A stretch of DNA of 64,000 nt from Adhaeribacter soli (GTDB taxonomy: Bacteria; Bacteroidota; Bacteroidia; Cytophagales; Hymenobacteraceae). Position 1 is the first letter of the stretch, and every line of letters begins with the position of its first letter. Where the stretch lies: the NCBI RefSeq assembly GCF_008727925.1, contig NZ_VTWT01000002.1, forward strand, positions 1-64,000, read 5' to 3'. Made by a program: the position numbers and the translations under genes. Positions 26,067 to 35,684 of this stretch are shown in pieces. The notes under the pieces are model-generated. The model worked only from the letters and a program-made list of their open reading frames with translations, did not search any database and had not been told where the DNA came from.

Positions 26067-29000
26067 ATGAGAACCCAACTCTTACAAATTTTTATTGCAT
26101 TATTATTTCTGCTCCTGGTTTCCAGGGCGCATGGGCAAAGTTGCCAGGTGCAGGTTTCGGCTTCTGCTACTACCATTTACTTCGGTGAAACGGTCTCGTT
26201 AACGGCCACCGGCGCGGCTTCCTACGTTTGGGCGCCTTCCCAGGAACTAAGCGCGAATACCGGTTCCGCCATTACGGCAACGCCAACCGCTACTACCACT
26301 TACATGGTAATTGGTACGTGTACCGATAATTCCACTTCTTCCGAAACCATTACCATAACGGTATTGCCCCCGAAACTTCCTTATATCCAACCTTTCGATC
26401 TGCAGGCGTTGGGCTGGACTGCCGGAGGAACCAATTCCAGCTGGGCCTTGGGCACACCGAACAAGCCAAACCTGACGAGCGCTGCTTCTGGCACGAAAGC
26501 CTGGGTGACCGGCGGCCTGACGGGACAATACCATGCAAACGAAAATTCCTGGCTGCAAAGTCCACGTTTCGATTTCAGTAATTTACTGCACCCGCAACTG
26601 GAAATGAAAGTATGGTGGGATACCGAAACCAATACCGATGGCGTGGTGATGCAGGCTTCGGTTAGCAACGGTGCCTGGCAAACGGTAGGCACAGTAAACG
26701 CGGCGAATAACTGGTACAACAGCAGCAACATTTCGGCCCTGCCGGGCAATCAGGGCTTGGGCTGGAGCGGAACCGGCACTACCGGAAGCAACGGCTGGGT
26801 GCTGGCTAAAGTAGCCGTCCCGACCCTTGCAGGAGCGAATAACGTCCGGTTCCGGTTTGTTTTTAAAGCGGATGCCAAGGACCAGTATGCTGGTTTCGGA
26901 CTCGATGATTTTACCATTAAGGGTTCTCCGGACCTGGCAGTAAGCAGTTTAAGAAGTCCCTTGCAGGGTTGCGTGCCGGTAAGTGCCATTGCGGTGCGGC
27001 TGCAGAACAAAAACGTGGAAACCATCGATCTGGCGCTTACGCCGGTTACCGTGCAGGTTGCCGTTTCCGGCGCGAAAACCGGCACTTTTTCCGCCGTACT
27101 CGATACCGGTTCAATTGTGGGGAATAGTTATTACGAGGTAAAAGTACCTTCGCCCGGCTTTACCATGAATACAACGGGTACTTATACTTTTTCAATCAGT
27201 TCGCCCTTGAGCGGCGATGTGAACCCTGCCGATAATTCCATGACCAAAGCCGTTGCCGTAACCGGTACGGCGCCGATGGCCCCCCTGCCCCAGCCTTACT
27301 TTCAGGATTTTACCAGCTCCACTCCTACCGGTTGGGCTTTTATAAATACGGGTATTGGTAGCGGCTGGCTTCAAATGGTTCCTCAATTCAGATACCCGAA
27401 ACAGGAGGCTAGCAGCCCTAAAATAGGAGGTTTAACCGCTAAATCTTTCCTGGTTTTCGATTACTACTACAACGATATGAACTATGGCGTAAGAAACGAC
27501 CGGATTTTAGTGGAAATGCAACAGGATTGCGATACTGCTTTCATTCCCCTAATGACGCTGGACCAGAACCATATCGTACCTAATCCTTCCGCCCCGACCT
27601 CCCCGGACCAGTTTACTTCCGTGCTGATTCCGTTAAAGGCTTTTGCAGGCAGCGATGCAAAGTTCCGGCTTCGGTTACTAGGCGACCCCAATTACCAGGT
27701 ATGGCTTTACTTCGATAACTTCGGTATCCGGGAAATTAATCCGGTAGATGTAGGCTTGTCGGAGGTGAAACATTATGGCGGCGGCCAGGGCAATTGCCGG
27801 ACCGGAGGCGAAGGCGTTTCGGTGAAACTGAATAATTACAGTTCCGAGATCCTGAATTTATCGGTAAACAAAATACTGCTTACAGTAAAAGCCACCAACC
27901 CGTCCGGCACCATCACAACCGTAACGAAACTGGTGGACAAAGGGACGTTAAACCCAAACAGAGCGCTGGATATTCTGGTTTCGGCAACCGGTATTCCCAT
28001 GCTCCAGGCCGGCACTTATCTTTACGAAGCCACCGCCAAGCTTTTAATTGCCGGCATCGATACCGAAGCGCGGAACGATACGGCCCGGGGAACGACTGTC
28101 GTAACACCTGCCGCAAATGGTTTCACTTCTGTACCTTACTTCCAGGAGTTTACCTTTTTAAATTCTAACTGGCAAAGCACGTTCAACTTATACAACAACC
28201 GGGCGCTTTTAACCGGTAAAAACTCACAGGAAAATTATGCACAGGCGCTGCTAACGAACATTAATCCGGATGACTATTTAACCTCGGAAACTTTCGGAAA
28301 TATAACTGCCGGACATTATTTATTCTTCGACTACTTTTTTAAGCAAACCGATACCGTTTCCATAAACCCGGCCCAATCAGGCGCTTACCTGGAAGTAGCC
28401 GTTTCGGAAGAATGCGGCGGCGCCTTCACCCCTTTGGCCCGGCTGGAAGTAAAGGATAACGTACTCACAAATGGCTTCCGGAAACTGAAATTCGACCTTG
28501 CTGCCTTTGCCGGGAAAAACATCCGGATAAAAATTACGGTCGGTCGCACCAACGGCAATTTTACCGTGGGCATCGATCGTTTCGAAATAAAAGGAACCGA
28601 ACCGGACGTGGCGGTGGAACGCCTGTATTTTCCGGAAAACCTTTGTGCCGGCTGGAACAGCTCTGGGCCGATCAAGGCCTGGGTTTACAATAACGGGTTT
28701 GGCCCGATAGATTTCTCGGCTACACCCGCCACGCTGACTTTAAAACGGAATAACGCCCAGGTATACACGGTACCGGTAAATTCCGGAATCCTGCTCCCCG
28801 ATTCTTCTTTAATGGTTACCCTTGCCGGCAGCCATAATTTTAATACGGGTGGCAATCTGGAATACAAAGGGGAAGTTACCTTTACCGGCGACATAAGTGC
28901 AGCCAACAACACTGCCACACATTACTTTTACACCGAGCAGGCTTTTGCCGTACCTTATTTTCAACCTTTCGGCACCGCCTCCGATCCGTTCTGGAAACCA

Positions 29001-32000
29001 GACCCTGTTAATTCAGGCATGCATATAGATGTACCGCTTTCCTATTTTGCCATTGATCCATACCTGTACGGGGTAACTGCCTTCAGCAGCTCGGCCAGAA
29101 ACAGCGAAAGAATTATTTCCTCCCCGGCCATCACCGGAATTACGGCAACTACAAAGCTGGCATTCGATCTGGAATTAAAAGAAAATGGCTTACCGGTTTC
29201 CCTGGCAAATACCGCCCATAAATTACTGATAGAAGTTACCACGGATTGCGGACAGACCTTTACGCTACTGGACCAGATAGACAGCTCGAATTACGTTCAA
29301 TCCCAATATGCCAAAAAGATGATTTACAGCCTGGCTCCGTTTGCCGGCAGCCCGGCCTTAAAGATCCGGTTCCGGGTAATAGCCGATAAACATGCCCCTG
29401 CTTTTCCGTATTTTAAAATTGAAACCTTTGAGATTATAAACCAGGAAATTACCGATCTGGCTATGCGCGATGTGGTTACCCCTACCAACGGTTGTGCCGG
29501 CCCAGGTAGGGTGCAGATTACGGTGGCTAATATGGGCACGGCGGCCGTAAGCAATATTCCGGTATCTTACCAGGTTGTCGGCCACAGCGCTTTTTCTGAA
29601 ACCATTAACCGCACGCTGAACCCGGGCGATACGCTGCAATATGTTTTCCGGAACCTGGCCAATCTGAATGCAATCCAGGAATACCAGATCGAAGCAACTG
29701 TAAATCATCCGGCAGACCTGGCTACCACTAACAACACGATACGGGCCGCCAACAAGGTAATCAGGCGAGCGCCGGTTACCGCTCCTTACAGCCACAACTT
29801 TAACGGGCTTGTTTTGGCAGAAAATGTATTTATGATCCATCATGGCTTTATTCTGCCTAACTCCTTCCCTTTTCAGGATGTAAAACCGGTAAATAATGGT
29901 ATACGGTTTATGGGTGTGGGCACTGCGAATTTCCCGGGTAATCCTCCCCGCCTGATCTGGGCAGCTACCGGGCCGGGGGGCAGCGTTACGCCGGATGATG
30001 CCTGGAATAAAAATGCCAATTACCAGAACAGTGCTTCCATCTGCGTAGATGCTACGAGCCTTACTAATCCGGAACTGGTTTTCGACCTGAAACAAACCTT
30101 TTGCAACAAAGCCGAATTCAGCTGGTTCCGGGTACTGGTAAATGGCGTGCAGGTAAGCCTCGATTATAAACCGACTACTGCCAGCAGCGATCCGTTCGTA
30201 GCCCGCTATGTAGACCTGTCGGCTTTTGCGGGAACCGTCTTTACCCTGACCTTTCAGTCTTCTACGCGCGACGACGATTACCAGTGCAGCGGCGATGCGG
30301 CCTTTATCGATAATATGTTCATCCGCAATAAAGTAAACCCGGCCATCGATGCCGGCATTATGGCAATTTCCTACAACCCGGCCACTTTTTGCACCACCAC
30401 CAATACCATTACGGCAGACTTGCAGAATACCGGCAGTACTAATTTCGATTTGAGCCTTAATCCGGTAAAACTGATCCTGAGCGTAACGGGCAAAGCTGTT
30501 CTGAAAGATACGGTGGTCATAAATACGGGTATGTTTACTACCGGGGAAGTAAGAAAAGTAACGTTTCCCAGAACGCTGAACATGCATGGCTCCGGAAATT
30601 ACACCGCTGCTGTTTCCCTGCAACTTGCCGGCGACGGCGTTTCATCGAACAATTTGAGAACGCAAACCCTGACCATAACCGCCCCCCGGAATATTCCTTA
30701 CGCCGAAAACTTCGACAACTTTAACAGTACGGGCTGGAGCAGTTCAACCGCTTTTGATATCCGGGCCAGAACGTTATTCCTGGATCAGCCCAATGCGTAT
30801 CAGTTATGGAAGGAAAGCGTGGTAACGCCTAAACTCGGAGCCATTACAGCTACTTCTTACTTAATTTTCGAATTATCGGCATCCAGTTACACCCCGGCAT
30901 CAACTTCAGCAGACGACAAGCTTCGCATCCAGGTTTCTACCGATTGTGGCTTAAATTTTTCCGACGTTCATGTATTTGATGCTGCAGCGCTTATTTCCTA
31001 CAGCACCGTAAACAAGGCTCAGATTAGCCTGGCAGCATTCGCCGGTCAGGAAATCCGGATCCGCTTTTTAGCCGAATTCGGCACAGGAGGCAATCTGGCA
31101 AAAATTCTGAAGATCGATAACCTGGAAGTTAAGAATTTAAATTCAATTCTCAGTTTAAAACAGCTGCTCTCCCCTTATGCCAATTGTACGGCCAACGAAC
31201 CTATTTCACTCACATTCAAAAACGAAGGGGTTATAGCGCATAATTTCCAGACCGACCCGGCCGAATTACATGTGCTGGTAAAAGGACCAAATCCTCAGGC
31301 CTTTATTCAGCCATTAACTGCGGGAATGCTGGCGCCAAACGCGCAAATGCAGGTTAATTTCAGCCAGAAGGTTAATATGAATCAAAACGGTGTTTATACC
31401 TTCAAGAGTTTTTTAAAGCGAAACAATAGCATTTTCTCCGATACGCTTACTACGGTTCTGAAATTAAGACAGCCGCGGCCTTTGCCTTTCCGGGAAAATT
31501 TCCAACAAATGAGAGATGATTCTTTGCTGGTAAGCTGGGCTTCGAAAGGTTTTACGGTTCTCAATACTTCAGATAAGCAAATTTCCGGCACTTCCGCAGG
31601 CACCGGCATCGATAGCTTTTATGTGCAAACGCCACAAGTTGCTTTGCCGCAAAACCAGACTTTCCTGAAATTCGATTACCGGATAAGCGGTGGAAATTTC
31701 GGCACGTTTACTTCCCAGTACAATCCGAATTCGTTGAGCCGCCTGGAAGTACAGGTTTCGGCTAATTGCGGTCCTTTCACAACCATTCACACCCTGAATC
31801 CGGCCAACACGCCTCCGGGGCAGGCCATTAAAACGGTCTGGCTGCCGCTTAATGCCTTTGCCGGTCAGAACATTACCGTTCGGTTTACCGGGTATAAAGA
31901 TGGCAATCCGATTACCGTTACCCTCGATAATGTTGAGATCGCTGAGGTCAGCGGGAAAGATATTGCCGTGCTGGATATTATAGAACCGGAAGCCAGTAGT

Positions 32001-34340
32001 TGTTCCGATTCCATTCAGCCGGTGAAAGTGATCATCAGCAATAAGGGTCCGGTTCCGGTTACCAACATGCCTTTAAACCTGGCCGTAAATCAAATTCCAA
32101 CGCTTACTGCTTCAGTTACCCTTCAGCCTTTCACGACCGATACCATCCGCTTTACCGGTTTCAGTTCCCTGGCCGGCGGCACGTATCAAATTTCAGTTAC
32201 GGCAGAACTTCCGGACGATATGCAACCAGCTGATAATACCAGAGCCATATCGGTGAAGATCTTCCGGAAACCGGAAGTAAATTTAGGCGGTGATGACTGT
32301 TTACCGGCCGGCGGAAGCAAGACCTTAACGGCCGGAAAAGCCGGCATGATCTACCTCTGGAATACCGGAGCTACCACGCAAACCCTTACCATTAATACCA
32401 CCGGCACGTATAGCGTAACAGTCTGGGATCCGGCCTCCGGGTGCAGCAGCACCGATGCCGTAACCATTCGCGTAGGCCAGACGCCGGTAGTAGATCTGGG
32501 GCCAGATAGAACGAGTTGCGGTGCGCCGGTAGTATTGGATGCCGGGGCCGGTTATACCTATCTATGGTCTAACGGCGCTACAACCCAAACGATTGCTGTT
32601 TCTTACTCCGATACCCTGTTCGCAAAAGTTACCAACCCGGTCAGCGGCTGTACTTCCTCCGATACCGTAGTGGTAACCTTTAATCCGGTGCCCGTAGTAA
32701 ACCTGGGGAATGACAAACAAATCTGCAGCGGAGACCAGGTTATTTTGAATGCCTACGATCAGCCAGGTTTTACCTACGCATGGGAAACGCTGGGCGGCGC
32801 CTTCCTGAGCTCAGATTCTGCCCTTACGGTAAACAGCCCGGGAACTTACGTAGTAGTGAAAACCAGCGCTTTAGGGTGCATTGCTTCCGATACGGTGACC
32901 ATTACGGTAAATCCTCTACCACTTGCAGCGCTGGGTACCGATACCGCTTTCTGTACGGGCGGCAACGTAATGCTGAATGCCCCTGCCGGAACCGGTTACT
33001 CGTATAGGTGGTTCCGGAACGGTACTGTATTAGCCGGAATAACTGCCGCAAGCCATCCGGTAAATACGCCGGGTACTTATACCGTAGAAATAACGAATAC
33101 CAACGGATGTTCGCAAACTTCCCCGGCCATACAGGTTACGGAAATTGCTTTACCGGTTCCGGTTATTTCGAGTGCGTCTGCCCTTACCTTCTGCTCCGGC
33201 GATTCCATTTTGTTGCAAACCCCGGCGCTTAGTGGAAACCAGTACCAGTGGCTGTTAAACGGTTCATCAATTGCCGGCGCAAACGGTCCGGACCTGAAAG
33301 TAAAAACCAGCGGGCTTTATGCTGTAACGGAAACCAATGCCAGTGGCTGCAGCGCAACATCCGTAGCCGTGCAGGTGCAAACCATTGCCCGCCAGGTGCC
33401 GGTAGTTTCTGCATCCGGAACAACCAGTTTCTGCCGCGGCGGCAACGTTACCCTGTTTACCACCACGCCAGGCTCGTACCAGTGGTACAGAAACAGTACC
33501 AGTCTGGCAGGCGCCAATCAGGCTTCTCTTGCAGTTGGTCAGAGCGGGAATTATCAGTTGTTCGTTACCAATGCCAGCGGTTGCACCGATACAGCAGCCA
33601 CCGTTGCAGTTACGGTAAATGCTGCTCCGGCTGCCTCAATTTCAGCTTCCGGAAACCTTACTTTCTGTGCGGGAGATTCGGTGGTACTCCGTGGTTTCAG
33701 CGGAAGTACGAACACTTACCAATGGTACCATAACGGCAACCTGATTACGGGCGCATCTGCTGATAGCCTGGTAGTAAAGCAAAGCGGGAATTATGCCATC
33801 AAGGTAACCAATGCCGATGGTTGCGATTCTACAGCTGCCGCAGTGACGGTAACCGTAAACCCGAAACCAATTGCTACCATTGTACAAACCGGAAACATGC
33901 TGGTGGCTTCCGCCGGAACTTCCTACCAGTGGTACCACAACGGGAACCTGATTCCGGGAGCCACCAACCAGGTGCTGCAGGCTGATTCTACGGGCAGCTA
34001 TACCGTACAGATTACCCAGAATGGTTGCACCGCTACGTCGGCAGCGGTAAACATAATCATTAGCGGAACTACAGAAACCCTGACGTTGGAACACCTGCAC
34101 ATTTTCCCGAACCCGGCTACGGTGGCTTTCCAGGTAAAACTAAGCAACAAGTATCGTGGTCCGGTACAGTTCCAACTCTTCGACCTGACGGGAAGGCTTA
34201 TTCAAAAACAGGAACTCCTGAAAAATGAAGCGCAACTGGAAACCAGCCTTCGAGTAGAAACGCTGCCTACCGGCTTGTATATGCTGCGCGTACAACAGGG
34301 GGAGAAACAGGTAGTGAAGAAACTGACCATTAAACGGTAG
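26067..34340 (+). CDS. giant modular secreted protein with T9SS type A sorting domain
   Basis: 2757 residues from ATG 26067, which opens a clean signal peptide MRTQLLQIFIALLFLLLVSR ending near AHGQ. Order: one Ig/PKD-like domain (SCQVQVSASATTIYFGETV); seven repeats of a two-part module, each a jelly-roll (MAM/choice-of-anchor-like) unit opening with P[YF]xxxF followed by a CARDB-like unit opening with D[LVI]AV...; eight cysteine-containing Ig-like repeats of the LGxDxxxCxGxxVxLxA ... YxWxxN type from about 32270 to 34070; then the type A C-terminal sorting signal (HIFPNPA ... LPTGLYMLRV ... VVKKLTIKR). It should cross the outer membrane by T9SS and be anchored or released. Adhesion or matrix function is inferred. 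It is monocistronic with a terminator. Confidence 0.88.
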   Translation: MRTQLLQIFIALLFLLLVSRAHGQSCQVQVSASATTIYFGETVSLTATGAASYVWAPSQELSANTGSAITATPTATTTYMVIGTCTDNSTSSETITITVLPPKLPYIQPFDLQALGWTAGGTNSSWALGTPNKPNLTSAASGTKAWVTGGLTGQYHANENSWLQSPRFDFSNLLHPQLEMKVWWDTETNTDGVVMQASVSNGAWQTVGTVNAANNWYNSSNISALPGNQGLGWSGTGTTGSNGWVLAKVAVPTLAGANNVRFRFVFKADAKDQYAGFGLDDFTIKGSPDLAVSSLRSPLQGCVPVSAIAVRLQNKNVETIDLALTPVTVQVAVSGAKTGTFSAVLDTGSIVGNSYYEVKVPSPGFTMNTTGTYTFSISSPLSGDVNPADNSMTKAVAVTGTAPMAPLPQPYFQDFTSSTPTGWAFINTGIGSGWLQMVPQFRYPKQEASSPKIGGLTAKSFLVFDYYYNDMNYGVRNDRILVEMQQDCDTAFIPLMTLDQNHIVPNPSAPTSPDQFTSVLIPLKAFAGSDAKFRLRLLGDPNYQVWLYFDNFGIREINPVDVGLSEVKHYGGGQGNCRTGGEGVSVKLNNYSSEILNLSVNKILLTVKATNPSGTITTVTKLVDKGTLNPNRALDILVSATGIPMLQAGTYLYEATAKLLIAGIDTEARNDTARGTTVVTPAANGFTSVPYFQEFTFLNSNWQSTFNLYNNRALLTGKNSQENYAQALLTNINPDDYLTSETFGNITAGHYLFFDYFFKQTDTVSINPAQSGAYLEVAVSEECGGAFTPLARLEVKDNVLTNGFRKLKFDLAAFAGKNIRIKITVGRTNGNFTVGIDRFEIKGTEPDVAVERLYFPENLCAGWNSSGPIKAWVYNNGFGPIDFSATPATLTLKRNNAQVYTVPVNSGILLPDSSLMVTLAGSHNFNTGGNLEYKGEVTFTGDISAANNTATHYFYTEQAFAVPYFQPFGTASDPFWKPDPVNSGMHIDVPLSYFAIDPYLYGVTAFSSSARNSERIISSPAITGITATTKLAFDLELKENGLPVSLANTAHKLLIEVTTDCGQTFTLLDQIDSSNYVQSQYAKKMIYSLAPFAGSPALKIRFRVIADKHAPAFPYFKIETFEIINQEITDLAMRDVVTPTNGCAGPGRVQITVANMGTAAVSNIPVSYQVVGHSAFSETINRTLNPGDTLQYVFRNLANLNAIQEYQIEATVNHPADLATTNNTIRAANKVIRRAPVTAPYSHNFNGLVLAENVFMIHHGFILPNSFPFQDVKPVNNGIRFMGVGTANFPGNPPRLIWAATGPGGSVTPDDAWNKNANYQNSASICVDATSLTNPELVFDLKQTFCNKAEFSWFRVLVNGVQVSLDYKPTTASSDPFVARYVDLSAFAGTVFTLTFQSSTRDDDYQCSGDAAFIDNMFIRNKVNPAIDAGIMAISYNPATFCTTTNTITADLQNTGSTNFDLSLNPVKLILSVTGKAVLKDTVVINTGMFTTGEVRKVTFPRTLNMHGSGNYTAAVSLQLAGDGVSSNNLRTQTLTITAPRNIPYAENFDNFNSTGWSSSTAFDIRARTLFLDQPNAYQLWKESVVTPKLGAITATSYLIFELSASSYTPASTSADDKLRIQVSTDCGLNFSDVHVFDAAALISYSTVNKAQISLAAFAGQEIRIRFLAEFGTGGNLAKILKIDNLEVKNLNSILSLKQLLSPYANCTANEPISLTFKNEGVIAHNFQTDPAELHVLVKGPNPQAFIQPLTAGMLAPNAQMQVNFSQKVNMNQNGVYTFKSFLKRNNSIFSDTLTTVLKLRQPRPLPFRENFQQMRDDSLLVSWASKGFTVLNTSDKQISGTSAGTGIDSFYVQTPQVALPQNQTFLKFDYRISGGNFGTFTSQYNPNSLSRLEVQVSANCGPFTTIHTLNPANTPPGQAIKTVWLPLNAFAGQNITVRFTGYKDGNPITVTLDNVEIAEVSGKDIAVLDIIEPEASSCSDSIQPVKVIISNKGPVPVTNMPLNLAVNQIPTLTASVTLQPFTTDTIRFTGFSSLAGGTYQISVTAELPDDMQPADNTRAISVKIFRKPEVNLGGDDCLPAGGSKTLTAGKAGMIYLWNTGATTQTLTINTTGTYSVTVWDPASGCSSTDAVTIRVGQTPVVDLGPDRTSCGAPVVLDAGAGYTYLWSNGATTQTIAVSYSDTLFAKVTNPVSGCTSSDTVVVTFNPVPVVNLGNDKQICSGDQVILNAYDQPGFTYAWETLGGAFLSSDSALTVNSPGTYVVVKTSALGCIASDTVTITVNPLPLAALGTDTAFCTGGNVMLNAPAGTGYSYRWFRNGTVLAGITAASHPVNTPGTYTVEITNTNGCSQTSPAIQVTEIALPVPVISSASALTFCSGDSILLQTPALSGNQYQWLLNGSSIAGANGPDLKVKTSGLYAVTETNASGCSATSVAVQVQTIARQVPVVSASGTTSFCRGGNVTLFTTTPGSYQWYRNSTSLAGANQASLAVGQSGNYQLFVTNASGCTDTAATVAVTVNAAPAASISASGNLTFCAGDSVVLRGFSGSTNTYQWYHNGNLITGASADSLVVKQSGNYAIKVTNADGCDSTAAAVTVTVNPKPIATIVQTGNMLVASAGTSYQWYHNGNLIPGATNQVLQADSTGSYTVQITQNGCTATSAAVNIIISGTTETLTLEHLHIFPNPATVAFQVKLSNKYRGPVQFQLFDLTGRLIQKQELLKNEAQLETSLRVETLPTGLYMLRVQQGEKQVVKKLTIKR

Positions 34341-34380
34341 GATTTCCGGAGAAAACACGGTTAGGCCTTCCATTCTCAGC

Positions 34381-34412
34381 AGAAAAGCCCGGTAGATTTG
34401 CCGGGCTTTTCT
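34381..34412 (+). terminator. intrinsic terminator of the giant gene
   Basis: AGAAAAGCCCGG (34381-34392) pairs perfectly with CCGGGCTTTTCT (34401-34412), 40 nt after the stop codon. Confidence 0.85.
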
Positions 34413-34593
34413 GGTTAAAACGCTATCGTTTCAAATCTAAAACGGGTACTCAAATATTCTAAAAATCGCTTATAAGACAAAAGCAATACTTTCCGGCTCG
34501 GCGGAAATGCGAAAAAGGCTATGATTCTGGACGTGAAAAGCACTTATTCTCCTTTGCAGATTTGAGCTTTCTCAAATTCAGGCACCCATTAAT

Positions 34594-35463
34594 TCAATTC
34601 TGATTAACTGCATTTAAGAACTCCTCTTTAAATAAAGAGGAATGTCTTTTAAAGTCCACTACTAAAAATACATTATTTGATGAATGAACGCCTACATTGG
34701 GAATAGCAACTGCTACATTTTCTTTCGTTAACTGAAATGAATTTGAGCCTATATCTTTTATGGCCGTTTCTAACGCTGTGACTGAGCTCGGTAAAAGTTG
34801 GTCATCCATTTTAGCAAGCGCGATAATAGTTTTTTGAAAAGCCTGCATCTGGTCAGGCTTAATTAAATCATTTATGGTTAACAATTTCTTATGACCCATA
34901 TCGAATACAAACGGATGACTGAAATATCCTGAAGCTGGGGCTCCACAACAGGCTGTATTAGATTCTTCTAAAGTAATACCTAAAAACCTTTCATTAACAA
35001 AAGCAACTGTGTAGTACAATTCATGCTCAAAAGGTGCCTTTAAAGGATCTTCTTCCTCCTTAATTTCTTTCCTTTGCTCTCTAGTAGGATTAAGAACAAT
35101 TTAGCCGAAATGATCTTTTATGAAACCCTGAATCGTATCATTAATGTACTTTTCTACTAAAGGATCTGCCGTTCGAACTAACGGAAATTCAACCCTGATT
35201 ACTTCCGCAACTTCCTCACCTTTTTCTTTTTTGATTTCATTATACGCAATTGGCTCAATAGAAAGATAACTTAAATTAATGCGGGAACTTATCTCCTGAA
35301 TTTTGTAGGGTGTATGATCTCCACTTCCTTGTTCTACTTCAACAGTTTTACCAGTATTATATACAATAGCAACCTTTTTTGAAGCTGCCGGGCTATTGGT
35401 TTTTACTTGTTGCTTACAACTGAATTTCAGTAAAATTACGAGCCAGTAAAAGGGAGCTTTCAT
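34594..35463 (-). pseudogene. DUF4163/DUF3298-like gene interrupted by in-frame TAA
   Basis: Reading from ATG 35461-35463 (MKAPFYWLVILLKFSC, a membrane-export signal with a non-standard cysteine site), the frame continues for 289 codons but has TAA as codon 121 (35101-35103). Beyond it the same frame resumes IVLNPTREQRKEIKEEEDPL and reaches LYYTVAFVNERFLGI...CCGAP...FDMGHKKLLTINDLI, the conserved block of DUF3298 (RsiV/PdaC-like) proteins. The part before the stop holds INLSYLSIEPIAYNEI and FPLVRTADPLVEKYINDTIQ, the matching DUF4163 half. Both halves look well preserved, suggesting a recent nonsense change. The function of the intact family is unknown. Confidence 0.7.
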
Positions 35464-35617
35464 TTTAATTTTAAAGAGTAACAAGGATAAAAATGCTATT
35501 AAATCTGGCAAAAAAAAGCGAATTCGCCGGCACAATTCTTATTCAGAAGGACACTTCTGGCTTAAGCGCACTGAAATCAAAAGATCCTTTCAGGATGACA
35601 GATGGGAAATTGAAAAC

Positions 35618-35648
35618 AAAAAAGCCTGCTCTATTTCAGAAACAAGCT
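35618..35648 (-). terminator. possible terminator of the two-component operon
   Basis: On the minus strand GCTTGTTT ... GAGCAGGC forms an 8-bp stem including three G-U pairs, followed by six T, about 40 nt past the kinase stop codon at 35685. A TTCAGGATGACAG half-palindrome lies next to it. Confidence 0.45.
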
Positions 35649-35684
35649 TTCCCTCTAAAAACAGTAGCGCTACCAGCCCAAAAG

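Noticed and set aside
29358-30623. 421-codon frame antisense to the giant gene
   Set aside because: It is the mirror of a well-supported coding frame with repeat domains; no start signal or known motif.
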